A DNA stretch of 64,000 nt, taken from Streptomyces sp. Ag109_O5-10. Lineage in GTDB: Bacteria > Actinomycetota > Actinomycetes > Streptomycetales > Streptomycetaceae. Location: positions 4,278,001 through 4,342,000 of the forward strand of contig NZ_FNTQ01000001.1 of the NCBI RefSeq assembly GCF_900105755.1, in the 5' to 3' direction. The position numbers and the translations under genes are program-made. Within the stretch, counting starts at the first letter, position 1. Each line of letters starts with the position of its first letter. The notes beneath the pieces are model-generated. The model searched no databases, was not told the DNA's origin, and saw only the letters and a list, made by a program, of their open reading frames with translations. Shown here piece after piece: positions 8,053 through 15,971 of the stretch.

Positions 8053-9116
8053 CGGACGGTCTCCTTGTCGGTCGAGGTGCCGGTCGAGGTGCCGGTCTTG
8101 GTGCCGGTCTTGGTGCCGGTCGAAGCAACGGGGCTGCCGGTCAGGGCGAAGAACACGTCGTCCAGGTCGGGGGTGTGCACGGAGAGTTCGTCGGCCTCGA
8201 TCCCGGCCGCGTCGAGCCAGTCGAGGATGGCGCGCAGCTCGCGCTGGGTGCCGCCGCTGGGGATCTGCAGGGCGAGGGCCTCGTCGTCCCGGGTGGTCTC
8301 GCGCAGTTCGGTCGCCGCCCGCTCGTAGGCCGCCGGGTCGGAGAACCGCAGCCGTACGTGGCCGCCGGGCACCAGCCGCTTCAGCTCCTCGGCGCTGCCC
8401 TCGGCGACGAGCCGGCCGCCGTTGAGCACCGCGATGCGGTCGGCGAGCTGGTCGGCCTCGTCCAGGTACTGGGTGGTGAGGAAGACGGTGGTGCCGCCGG
8501 AGACCAGCTCGCGGATGATCTGCCACATGGTGTGGCGGGAGCGCGGGTCGAGTCCGGTGGTCGGCTCGTCGAGGAAGATGATCCGCGGGCGGCCGACCAG
8601 GGTCATGGCGATGTCGAGGCGGCGCTTCATGCCGCCGGAGTAGGTGGAGGCGGGCTTCCTGGCGGCCTCGGTGAGGTCGAACCGCTCCAGCAGGCCGGCG
8701 GTGACCTGCCGTCCCTCCCGCTTGGAGAGGTGGTGCAGGTCGGCCATGAGGAGCATGTTCTCCTCGCCGGTGATCAGTCCGTCCACGGCGGAGAACTGGC
8801 CGGTGACCCCGATGGCGGCCCGTACCTTCTGGGCCTCGGCGGTCAGGTCGTGCCCGGCGATCCGGGCGGTGCCGCCGTCGGCGGAGATCAGGGTGGACAG
8901 GATGTTGACCGCCGTGGTCTTCCCGGCGCCGTTGGGCCCGAGGAGCGAGAAGATCGTCCCGGCGGGCACCCGGATGTCGATGCCGTCGAGGACGGTCTTT
9001 TCCCCGTAGGCCTTCCGCAGCCCGGTCGCCGCGATCGCGAGTTCGCGTCCGTCCCGGTGTTCGTTTTCGTCTCGGCGTTCGTTTTCGTCTCGGCGTTCGT
9101 GTTCGTTCGTCGTCAT
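8049..9116 (-). CDS. ABC transporter ATP-binding protein (DrrA-like)
   Basis: The protein has 355 residues. The nucleotide-binding domain carries Walker A GPNGAGKTT (about 59-67), Q-loop GQFSAVDGLITG, signature YSGGMKRRLD, Walker B IIFLDEPTTGLDP, and an H-loop replaced by Q (TTQYLDEAD), as is usual in the DrrA family. A C-terminal domain of about 80 residues with SVHTPDLDDVFFALTG is also typical. Both ends are decorated with repeats: ERRDEN twice at the N-terminus and a TGTKTG-rich tail, encoded by 18-bp and 12-bp tandem repeats. The only ATG is before the N-terminal repeats and has no clear ribosome binding site. It is translationally coupled to the permease. Confidence 0.92.
   Translation of the reverse strand: MTTNEHERRDENERRDENEHRDGRELAIAATGLRKAYGEKTVLDGIDIRVPAGTIFSLLGPNGAGKTTAVNILSTLISADGGTARIAGHDLTAEAQKVRAAIGVTGQFSAVDGLITGEENMLLMADLHHLSKREGRQVTAGLLERFDLTEAARKPASTYSGGMKRRLDIAMTLVGRPRIIFLDEPTTGLDPRSRHTMWQIIRELVSGGTTVFLTTQYLDEADQLADRIAVLNGGRLVAEGSAEELKRLVPGGHVRLRFSDPAAYERAATELRETTRDDEALALQIPSGGTQRELRAILDWLDAAGIEADELSVHTPDLDDVFFALTGSPVASTGTKTGTKTGTSTGTSTDKETVR
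8071..8118 (-). repeat. 12-bp tandem repeat encoding TGTKTGTS tail
   Basis: Four 12-bp units (GTCGAGGTGCCG or GTCTTGGTGCCG on the plus strand) encode the C-terminal tail of the DrrA-like ATPase. The frame is preserved. Confidence 0.85.
9059..9094 (-). repeat. 18-bp direct repeat encoding N-terminal ERRDEN
   Basis: Two perfect 18-bp units plus a partial third lie just after the ATG of the DrrA-like gene. They add a charged extension absent from the core ABC fold. Confidence 0.85.
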
Positions 9117-9268
9117 GCCGCAGAGCGTGCCGTCGCGGCGGTTCAGCCCGGCTTCAGCCCGGTTTCAGCGGCGCCCTTCCGATCGTCGTCGCGGGCTCCC
9201 GACTCGCGGGCGTCACCGCTCCCGCGCGACCATGGGCAGATGTCGAGTCGCCCCCATAAGGAGCGGGC

Positions 9269-9637
9269 ATGAGACGGAACCGACTGCTCACCCCGGCCGC
9301 GGTACTGGTCGCGGCCGTCGCCCTGGGCCCGGCACTGCCGCACACCGCGGCGGCCACTCCCGGCCAGGACTGCTCGTACGTGACCTCGGGCTACCAGCCC
9401 ACGCTCGGGTACGGCGCCACCGGAGCCGCGGTCAGGCAGGCGCAGTGCCTCAGCAACGCGTGGGGCGGGCAGCCGCCCCGGCTCGCGACCGACGGGGTCT
9501 ACGGCACGGCCACGCAGCGGAAGATCGAGTGGATCCAGACCTGCCACGGCCTGCCGGCGAGCGGCGTCGTCGAGGGCCGCACCTGGCACGTGCTGTACCA
9601 CCCGGCCCTGGACTGCCACGTCCCCTACCCGTCCTGA
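9269..9637 (+). CDS. Secreted peptidoglycan-binding domain protein
   Basis: The protein has 122 residues. A signal peptide (RRNRLLTPAAVLVAAVALGPALPHTAAA) is followed by a PG_binding_1-like domain: LGYGATGAAVRQAQCLSNAWG, then TDGVYGTATQRKIEWIQ, the usual DG.fG..T...v..fQ signature. Four cysteines in the mature part could form two disulfides. There is no catalytic domain, so it probably binds cell wall as a small adaptor or inhibitor-like protein. AAGGAG sits 8 bases before the ATG. It is monocistronic, divergent from the ABC exporter. Confidence 0.85.
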   Translation: MRRNRLLTPAAVLVAAVALGPALPHTAAATPGQDCSYVTSGYQPTLGYGATGAAVRQAQCLSNAWGGQPPRLATDGVYGTATQRKIEWIQTCHGLPASGVVEGRTWHVLYHPALDCHVPYPS

Positions 9638-9735
9638 GCCACCCCCGGCCCGTCTCCCCGGCTCCCCCGTTAGGGTGTTGTTAAAGAAAGCGCAAAGAAC
9701 CAGCGGGACGAGACGACGAGACAGGGGAGACAGCC

Positions 9736-10221
9736 TTGGGGGCTCCACGCCTGAGCAGGACACCGTTGCCGGGGATCGGGGTGCGTTACGACCTCGCCAC
9801 ACGCGAGCAGGGCCGGGTCTCCGTGGTCGCGCACCGGGACGGTTCGCGGATCCTGAGCGCCTACCACCGGGACGACCCCGACGCCTGCGCCCTGTCGCTC
9901 AGGCTGTCCGCGGGGGAGACGGCGGCGCTCATCGACGCGCTGATGCCGACGCACCACAGCCCGAACCTGCTCTCCACCACCGACCTGGGGCTGGTGGCCG
10001 AGCGGATCGAGCTGTCCGCCACCTCGTACTGGAACGGCCGGCTCCTCGGCGAGACCCGGATGCGGACCGAGACGGGGGTGTCCATCGTCGCCGTGCTGCG
10101 CCGCGCCGAGGCGGTGCCCTCCCCCACGCCCGGTTTCCGCCTCGCGGGCGGCGACACGCTCATCGTCATCGGCACCCGTGAGGGCGTCGACGCGGCCGCG
10201 GCCATACTCGGGCGGGAGTGA
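9736..10221 (+). CDS. Cation:proton antiporter regulatory subunit, TrkA-C domain
   Basis: The protein has 161 residues. The N-terminal half (GIGVRYDLATREQGRVSVVAHRDGSR) and a C-terminal RCK_C/TrkA-C fold (about 80-155, with LLGETRMRTETGVSIVAVLRR and GDTLIVIGTREGVDAAAAIL) match KhtT-type regulatory subunits. These control a partner K+/H+ antiporter, often by binding a nucleotide ligand. The start is a TTG at 9736 preceded by GGGGAG. The antiporter gene begins 7 bp after its stop, so the two form an operon. Confidence 0.88.
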   Translation: MGAPRLSRTPLPGIGVRYDLATREQGRVSVVAHRDGSRILSAYHRDDPDACALSLRLSAGETAALIDALMPTHHSPNLLSTTDLGLVAERIELSATSYWNGRLLGETRMRTETGVSIVAVLRRAEAVPSPTPGFRLAGGDTLIVIGTREGVDAAAAILGRE

Positions 10222-10228
10222 GTCCGCC

Positions 10229-11461
10229 GTGCACGACTCCTCCGTGTTCCTGATCGAGTTCGGTGCGATCATCCTCGGCCTCGGCCTGCTGGGCCGGCTC
10301 GCCGGGCGCCTTCGTTTCTCGCCCATCCCCCTCTACCTGCTGGCCGGGCTCGCCTTCGGCGAGGGCGGCCTCTACCCGCTCGGCACCAGCGAGGAGTTCG
10401 TCGCTATCGGTGCCGAGATCGGCGTCGTCCTCCTGCTCCTCATGCTCGGCCTGGAGTACACGGCCAGCGATCTCGTCTCCAACCTGAAGACCCAGTACCC
10501 GGCGGGTCTGGTGGACGCCGCGCTGAACGCGCTGCCCGGGGCCGCGATGGCCCTGCTGCTCGGCTGGGGCCCGGTGGCGGCCGTGGTGCTGGCCGGCGTC
10601 ACCTGGATCTCCTCGTCCGGGGTGATCGCGAAGGTGCTCGGGGACCTGGGACGGCTCGGCAACCGGGAGACGCCGGTGATACTGAGCATCCTGGTCCTGG
10701 AGGACCTCTCCATGGCCGTCTACCTGCCGATCATCACCGCGCTGCTGGCCGGCGTGGGCCTCGCGGCGGGCAGCCTCACGCTGGCGGTCGCGCTCGGGGT
10801 CGCCGGACTGGTCCTGCTGATCGCCGTCCGCTACGGCAGGCACATCTCCCGCTTCGTCTCCAGCGACGACCCGGAGAAGCTGCTCCTGGTGGTGCTCGGC
10901 CTGACCCTGCTGGTCGCGGGCATCGCGCAGAAGCTGCAGGTCTCCGCCGCGGTGGGCGCCTTCCTGGTCGGCATCGCCCTGTCCGGCGAGGTGGCCGAGG
11001 GCGCCCACCACCTCCTGGCTCCCCTGCGCGACCTGTTCGCCGCCGTCTTCTTCGTCTTCTTCGGCCTGCACACCGACCCGTCGAGCATCCCGCCGGTGCT
11101 GCTGCCCGCGCTCGCCCTGGCGTTCGTCACCACGCTGACGAAGATCGCCACCGGCTACTGGGCCGCGAAACGCGCCGGCATCTCGGTGAGGGGCCGCTGG
11201 CGGGCCGGCGGCACCCTGGTCGCCCGCGGCGAGTTCTCCATCGTCATCGCCGGCCTCGCCGTGACCGCGGGCATCGAACCCTCCCTGGGCCCGCTGGCCA
11301 CGGCCTACGTCCTGATCCTCGTCATCCTCGGCCCCCTCACCGCCCGCTACACCGAACCCCTCGCCCGCCGCCTCACCCGCCGCCCCCACCCCGAACAGCC
11401 CCTCGCCCTGCCGGCCCAGGCCACCCCGCTGGACGACCAGGACGCGGTCGGCCGGACGTGA
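10229..11461 (+). CDS. Cation/proton antiporter, CPA2 family (KhtU-like)
   Basis: The protein has 410 residues and about 12 transmembrane helices of the Na+/H+ exchanger (CPA2/KefB) fold. It begins VHDSSVFLIEFGAIILGLGLLG and contains LMLGLEYTASDL, SSSGVIAKVL, ILVLEDLSMAVYLP (with the conserved acidic ED) and a KLQVSAAVGAFLVGIALSG helix. It exchanges K+ or Na+ for protons across the membrane, controlled by the preceding TrkA-C subunit. The GTG at 10229 was chosen because it is 7 bp after the upstream stop. The C-terminal RCK domain of KefB is absent, as expected when a separate subunit supplies it. Confidence 0.9.
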   Translation: MHDSSVFLIEFGAIILGLGLLGRLAGRLRFSPIPLYLLAGLAFGEGGLYPLGTSEEFVAIGAEIGVVLLLLMLGLEYTASDLVSNLKTQYPAGLVDAALNALPGAAMALLLGWGPVAAVVLAGVTWISSSGVIAKVLGDLGRLGNRETPVILSILVLEDLSMAVYLPIITALLAGVGLAAGSLTLAVALGVAGLVLLIAVRYGRHISRFVSSDDPEKLLLVVLGLTLLVAGIAQKLQVSAAVGAFLVGIALSGEVAEGAHHLLAPLRDLFAAVFFVFFGLHTDPSSIPPVLLPALALAFVTTLTKIATGYWAAKRAGISVRGRWRAGGTLVARGEFSIVIAGLAVTAGIEPSLGPLATAYVLILVILGPLTARYTEPLARRLTRRPHPEQPLALPAQATPLDDQDAVGRT

Positions 11462-11624
11462 ACTCCGACGGAGCGCTCACGCCGACGCGCCGGCCCTATC
11501 TGCCCCGGCTGGCCTCCTGGGACGGGGAGTCCGGTGGCGGGGCGTAGGCGATGAGTCGCTGGTCGGGGCGGGTGTCCACGGAGAACTGGTGGACGTCGAG
11601 GGTGAGGGGGCGGTCCTGCGGGCG

Positions 11625-12374
11625 TCAGTTGTTCCAGGTCTCGTCGTACGGGTCCGCCGGGGTCGGGATCGGCTTGGCCTCGGTGACCCGGAGGTACGGG
11701 ATCGGGCCGTTGTTCACCGGGTCGTGGGTCTCGCGGGCGATGTACGTGCCCGTCACCTGGAGCCAGCCGTCCGGCCGGAGCACCGGGGGGATCTTCCCGG
11801 TCAGGGCCACCTTCACCGGCTGGGCGTCCGCCGCGCAGCAGTTCAGCGCCATCCGGACGAGATAGGGGGTGCCGGCCGAGTCGACGGCCACGAAGCCGGC
11901 GATCCGGACCTGGTGGCCGGCCAGCGAACGCCCGTGGTCGTAGACGGCGCGGCCCGCGTAGTCGACCAGGTTCAGCGGTATCGGGTCGGACTTGGGCAGC
12001 TTGTTGTAGCCGTAGGGCTGTTGCAGGGCCGTACCGGTGCGCATCGCGCTGTACGAGCCGAGCGCGGGCGGTGCGATGAGGATCAGGGCGAGGAGCGGGA
12101 GGACCAGCAGCCAGGAGATGCGGGGTTCGCGGTGGACGTGCCCCTCGGGCGCGGTCTCCGGTACGGCCTCCTGCGCGGCCTCCTTGCGGCTGCGGGCGCG
12201 CCGCCACTCGTACCACGCCGTCGCCAGCGCCGAGACGATCAGGACCGCGCCCGCCGCCAGCAGCAACGGCTGCAGACCCGCCTTGACGTAGCGGAGATAG
12301 AGGTCGGTCGTGCCCGCGTGCAGCAGGGCCGCGCCGACCAGGAACATCACCGCCGCCTGCGCCTGCCGGTTCAC
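11625..12374 (-). CDS. TIGR03943 family membrane protein (YcgQ-like)
   Basis: The protein has 249 residues. Two N-terminal transmembrane helices (about 8-30 and 35-55), a third near 88-108, and an extracytoplasmic domain containing RIAGFVAVD, LVRMALNCCAADAQPV and GWLQVTGTYIARETHDP are typical of TIGR03943/DUF1980. The CC pair in LNCCAAD is conserved in the family. These proteins occur beside YraQ-type permeases; the pair is thought to move or handle metals or small solutes, but the substrate is not established. The GTG start overlaps the permease stop (GTGA). It is preceded by the 5'-located permease in the same operon. Confidence 0.88.
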   Translation of the reverse strand: MNRQAQAAVMFLVGAALLHAGTTDLYLRYVKAGLQPLLLAAGAVLIVSALATAWYEWRRARSRKEAAQEAVPETAPEGHVHREPRISWLLVLPLLALILIAPPALGSYSAMRTGTALQQPYGYNKLPKSDPIPLNLVDYAGRAVYDHGRSLAGHQVRIAGFVAVDSAGTPYLVRMALNCCAADAQPVKVALTGKIPPVLRPDGWLQVTGTYIARETHDPVNNGPIPYLRVTEAKPIPTPADPYDETWNN

Positions 12375-13414
12375 AGCAGCACCGCCCCGGTCAGGACCGC
12401 GCCCGCGATCGCCGCCGCGAAGGTGGCCGGGGCGAAGCGCAGGGCGAAGCCGCGGCCGAAGGTGCCGGCCTGCATCGCGAAGAGCTTGAGGTCGATCATC
12501 GGGCCCACGATCAGGAAGGCCAGCTTCGCGGTGAGCGAGAACTGGGTGAGGGAGGCCGCCACGAACGCGTCCGCCTCGGAGCAGATGGACAGGAGCACGG
12601 CCAAGACCGACAGGGCGAGGATCGCGACCACCGGGTTGGCGGCCGCCGTGCGCAGCCACTCCGCCGGGGCCACCGCCTTCAGCGTGGCCGCCGCCATCGC
12701 GCCGAGCACCAGGAAGCCACCCGCCTGCACGGTGTCGTGCCGGACCGAGGACCAGAACGCCTCCCCCTTGGTCTCGCCCTCGTGGTGCGCGTGGGCCGGC
12801 AGCCGCAGCCAGTCGGTGCGGCCGAGCCGCTGCCACAGCCACCCCATCCCGCACGCCACCAGCAGGCTGCCCGCGAACCGGCCCACCACCATCTCGGGGT
12901 TGCGCGGGAACGCGACCGCCGTCGCCGTCAGCACGATCGGGTTGATCGCGGGCGCGGAGAGCAGGAAGGCGATGGCCGCGGCCGGGGTGACGCCCCGGCG
13001 GACCAGGGCGCCGGCCACCGGCACCGACGCGCACTCGCAGCCCGGGAGCACGACACCGGCCAGCCCGGCGACCGGTACCGCGAGGGCCGGGTGGCCGGGC
13101 AGGGCCCGGGCGAAGAAGGAGGGCGGGACGAAGACCGCGATCGCCGCGGAGAGCAGCACGCCGAGGACCAGGAACGGGAGCGCCTGGACGACCACCGCCA
13201 CGAACACCGTCATCCAGCTCTGCATCACCGGCTTCGACAGCGCGCCGCGCACCGGACCCTGGAACATGACGACCAGAAGGAGGAGCAGGGTCAGGGCAAG
13301 CGGGGAGTTGAGGTGCCAGCCCGTCCGGCCGGGCGGGGTGCCGGTGCCGTCGGCGCCGGGCGTCCCGCCCTCGGGCGCGGCGCCGGGCGGGGCGGCTTTC
13401 TCGGTGATGGCCAC
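12371..13414 (-). CDS. Permease, DUF318/YraQ family
   Basis: The protein has 347 residues and about eight to ten transmembrane segments. The family hallmark GCECASVPVAGALVRRG is present, together with FLLSAPAINPIV and ICSEADAFVAASL, including the conserved cysteines and acidic residues in membrane helices. It is an inner-membrane permease of uncertain substrate. An N-terminal extension of about 35 Gly/Pro/Thr-rich residues and a His-containing loop (HAHHEGE) are visible; the loop hints at metal contact. It is followed by the coupled TIGR03943 gene. Confidence 0.9.
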   Translation of the reverse strand: MAITEKAAPPGAAPEGGTPGADGTGTPPGRTGWHLNSPLALTLLLLLVVMFQGPVRGALSKPVMQSWMTVFVAVVVQALPFLVLGVLLSAAIAVFVPPSFFARALPGHPALAVPVAGLAGVVLPGCECASVPVAGALVRRGVTPAAAIAFLLSAPAINPIVLTATAVAFPRNPEMVVGRFAGSLLVACGMGWLWQRLGRTDWLRLPAHAHHEGETKGEAFWSSVRHDTVQAGGFLVLGAMAAATLKAVAPAEWLRTAAANPVVAILALSVLAVLLSICSEADAFVAASLTQFSLTAKLAFLIVGPMIDLKLFAMQAGTFGRGFALRFAPATFAAAIAGAVLTGAVLL

Positions 13415-13514
13415 GGGTCGGATACCTCCGGCACTTCGGTCAGATCCAGCGATTGTGCTCCCTCCCCCTCCCTACGGGCGGTCAGGGGTGACTGTTCACC
13501 TCGTTGCTGGAACC

Positions 13515-15509
13515 ATGCGTTGCGTTGAGGCAGTCTTTTCCCTCGTGGCGAGCGTTCCGTATCAGGGTGGTGGGGTCCAGGCGCCCATGGTGGTGTGCGG
13601 GGACGACGGGCTCGCGCACCGGCTGGCCGCCGAGTTGCGCACGGTCTACGGCGAACAGGTCACCCTCGTCGTACCACCGAACGTGCGGATCGCCCGGCCG
13701 CCGGTCGTCGGCCGCGCCCGGGCCGCCTCGGCCGCGCTGTTCGACCGCGTGGTCAGTGCGACCGTGGGATGGACGGGCGGGAACGGAGGCAGTGGCGGTG
13801 GCGGCGGTGCCGGTAGTGGTGCCGCTAGTGGTGCCGGCTCGGTCTCCGGTGGCGGTGAAGGGCCGCGCGGGGAGCGGGTGCTGGAGGCCGTCGAGGCCAG
13901 TGAGGCGGTGCTCGCCGAGGCGGGGGTGGAACGGGCCGCCGCGCTCGCCCTCGTGTACGACGACGACGAGACCAACATCCGGGCCGCTCTCACCGCCCGC
14001 CGGCTGAATCCGCGGTTGCGGCTCGTGCTGCGGCTGTACAACCGGCGGTTGGGGCAGCACATCGAGGAACTGCTCGACCAGGCGGCCGCGTTGGCGATCG
14101 GGGACCCGGACGGCAGCGGGGGCGGCGCGGTGGGCGACGCCTCCACGATCGTGCTGTCCGACGCCGACACCGCCGCGCCCGCGCTCGCCGCCACCGCGCT
14201 CGCCGGGCGCGGCAAGGTCATCCAGACGGACGGTCTGGTGCTGCGGGCGGTGGACCTGCCGCCGGGCGCCGGCGCGGGTCAGGACGCCGGCGAACAGGGG
14301 TTGTTCCCGCTGGCGCTGCTCTCCCCGAACGGCACCGGGCCCGAACCGGCCGGGGGCGGCCGGGAGCGGGGGCCGCGGCTGCTGCCTGACGACGAGCAGG
14401 TACGGACCGCGGGCGAGCGGGGCGTGATGGTGCTGGAGCACGTGTCGTCGGGGGGCTCGGCCGAGCCCGCCGGGCGCGGGGTGGGGGTGGTACCCCCGCT
14501 CGCCTCGTTGTTCTCGCGGCGGCTCAGGTGGTCGCTGTTCGGGAGCGCGGGGTGCGTGGTCGCGCTCGCGGTCGCGTTGTCGGTGGTGACGCACATGCAT
14601 CCGGTACGGGCCTTCTATTACACGCTCCTCGACCTGTTCGCCATCGACAACCCCGCGATCGGGGCGCCGGTCGGCAGGCAGATCCTGCAACTCCTGACGG
14701 GGCTGGTCGGGTTGCTGCTGCTGCCGGTGCTGCTGGCGGCTGTCCTGGAGGCGCTCGGTACCTTCCGCAGCGCCTCCGCGCTGCGCAAGCCGCCACGGGG
14801 GCTGGGCGGTCATGTGGTCCTCCTCGGGCTGGGGAAGATCGGTACGCGCGTGCTGACGCGGCTGCGGGAGCTGCACGTGCCGGTGGTGTGCGTCGAGGCC
14901 GACCCCGAGGCGCGCGGGCTGGCGGTGGCGCGGCGGCTGCGGGTGCCGGTGGTGCTCGGGGACGTCACCCAGGAGGGGGTCCTGGAGGCCGCCAAGATCC
15001 ATCGGGCGCAGGCGCTGCTCGCGGTGACCAGCGCGGACACCACGAATCTGGAGGCCGTGCTGTACGCGCGGTCCGTGCGGCCCGACCTGACGGCGGTGCT
15101 GCGGCTGTACGACGACGACTTCGCGACGGCCGTGTACCGGACGCTGCGGGCGGCGCATCCGCACGCGGTCACCCGGAGCCGGAGTGTGTCGTACCTGGCG
15201 GCGCCGTCCTTCGCGGGGGCGATGCTGGGGCGGCAGATCCTCGGGGCGATCCCGGTGGAGCGGAAGGTGCTGCTGGTGGCGGTGGTGGCGGTGGGCGGGC
15301 ATCCGCAGTTGGAGGGGCGGACGGTGGCGGGGGCGTTTCGGGTGGGGGCCTGGCGGGTGCTGGCGCTCGAGGGGCGGCAGGGGGTTGCGGACGGGCAGTA
15401 CGTGTTGCGGGGCGGGGACCGGGTGGTGGTGGTCGCCACCCGCCGGGGGCTGGCGGAGCTCTCCGGCCACCGGGCCTCGCCCACCCACCCACCCGACTCG
15501 CTCGGTTGA
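13515..15509 (+). CDS. Two-RCK, two-TM ion-channel-like NAD-binding protein
   Basis: The protein has 664 residues. An N-terminal RCK/TrkA-N-like Rossmann domain (VCGDDGLAHRLAAEL) is interrupted by a Gly/Ser-rich insert (about residues 90-120). Next comes a membrane unit: TM1 around SLFGSAGCVVALAVALSVV, a pore-helix-like stretch FYYTLLDLFAIDNPAIG, and TM2 around LLTGLVGLLLLPVLLAAVLEA. A second TrkA-N domain (GHVVLLGLGKIGTRVLTRL, LGDVTQEGVLEAAKI) and an RCK_C-like tail follow. The order resembles RCK-gated potassium channels and CASTOR/POLLUX-like proteins. No TxGYG selectivity filter is seen. The ATG at 13515 gives the longest form; the ATG at 13587 is equally plausible. Confidence 0.8.
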   Translation: MRCVEAVFSLVASVPYQGGGVQAPMVVCGDDGLAHRLAAELRTVYGEQVTLVVPPNVRIARPPVVGRARAASAALFDRVVSATVGWTGGNGGSGGGGGAGSGAASGAGSVSGGGEGPRGERVLEAVEASEAVLAEAGVERAAALALVYDDDETNIRAALTARRLNPRLRLVLRLYNRRLGQHIEELLDQAAALAIGDPDGSGGGAVGDASTIVLSDADTAAPALAATALAGRGKVIQTDGLVLRAVDLPPGAGAGQDAGEQGLFPLALLSPNGTGPEPAGGGRERGPRLLPDDEQVRTAGERGVMVLEHVSSGGSAEPAGRGVGVVPPLASLFSRRLRWSLFGSAGCVVALAVALSVVTHMHPVRAFYYTLLDLFAIDNPAIGAPVGRQILQLLTGLVGLLLLPVLLAAVLEALGTFRSASALRKPPRGLGGHVVLLGLGKIGTRVLTRLRELHVPVVCVEADPEARGLAVARRLRVPVVLGDVTQEGVLEAAKIHRAQALLAVTSADTTNLEAVLYARSVRPDLTAVLRLYDDDFATAVYRTLRAAHPHAVTRSRSVSYLAAPSFAGAMLGRQILGAIPVERKVLLVAVVAVGGHPQLEGRTVAGAFRVGAWRVLALEGRQGVADGQYVLRGGDRVVVVATRRGLAELSGHRASPTHPPDSLG

Positions 15510-15569
15510 GGGGTGGGGGCGGGTGGGTCGGCGTGGTGCGCGTACGTGCGGCCGCGCGGGGGCCGAGCG

Positions 15570-15945
15570 CGCAGTTCCCCGCGCCCCTTTCGGGGCGCTT
15601 CGATACCGCGCCCTCGACAGCGCCCTGCGCCCTGACAGGGCCCACCGCGCCGCGGTCCGGTGCCGCCCCGTCGTGGTCGCTCGCGCAGTTCCCCGCGCCC
15701 CTTTCGGGGCACTTTGATACCGCGCCCTCGACAGCGCCCTGCGCCCTGACAGGGCCCACCGCGCCGCGGTCCGGTGCCGCCCCGTCGTGGTCGCTCGCGC
15801 AGTTCCCCGCGCCCCTTTCGGGGCGCTTCGATACCGCGTCCTCGACAGTGCCCTGCGCCCTGACAGGGCCCACCGCGCCATGGTCCGGTGCCGCCCCGTC
15901 GTGGTCGCTCGCGCAGTTCCCCGCGCCCCTTTCGGGGCACTTCAG
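15570..15945. repeat. 114-bp tandem repeat, three copies plus a partial fourth
   Basis: Units start at 15570, 15684, 15798 and 15912, each opening with CGCAGTTCCCCGCGCCCC. Each full unit holds two hairpins: GCCCC-TTTC-GGGGC, and GCCCTG...CAGGGC. Copies 1 and 3 share GGGGCGCTTCGATAC whereas copies 2 and 4 share GGGGCACTT, which suggests that a 228-bp dimer was duplicated. The block fills most of the 462-bp gap between two convergent genes and probably terminates transcription from both sides. Confidence 0.92.
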
Positions 15946-15971
15946 CCGAGTCGGGTGGGTGGTGGGAAAGG

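Noticed and set aside
4080..9116. Antibiotic biosynthetic gene cluster around the SARP regulator
   Set aside because: No biosynthetic enzymes lie nearby; only an ABC exporter and housekeeping-like genes do.
11589..13514. Upstream extension of the channel-like protein frame
   Set aside because: It runs antisense through the TIGR03943 and permease genes and shows only low-complexity residues; the real start is near 13515 or 13587.
15570..15945. CRISPR array
   Set aside because: Units are directly adjacent without unique spacers and are 114 bp long.
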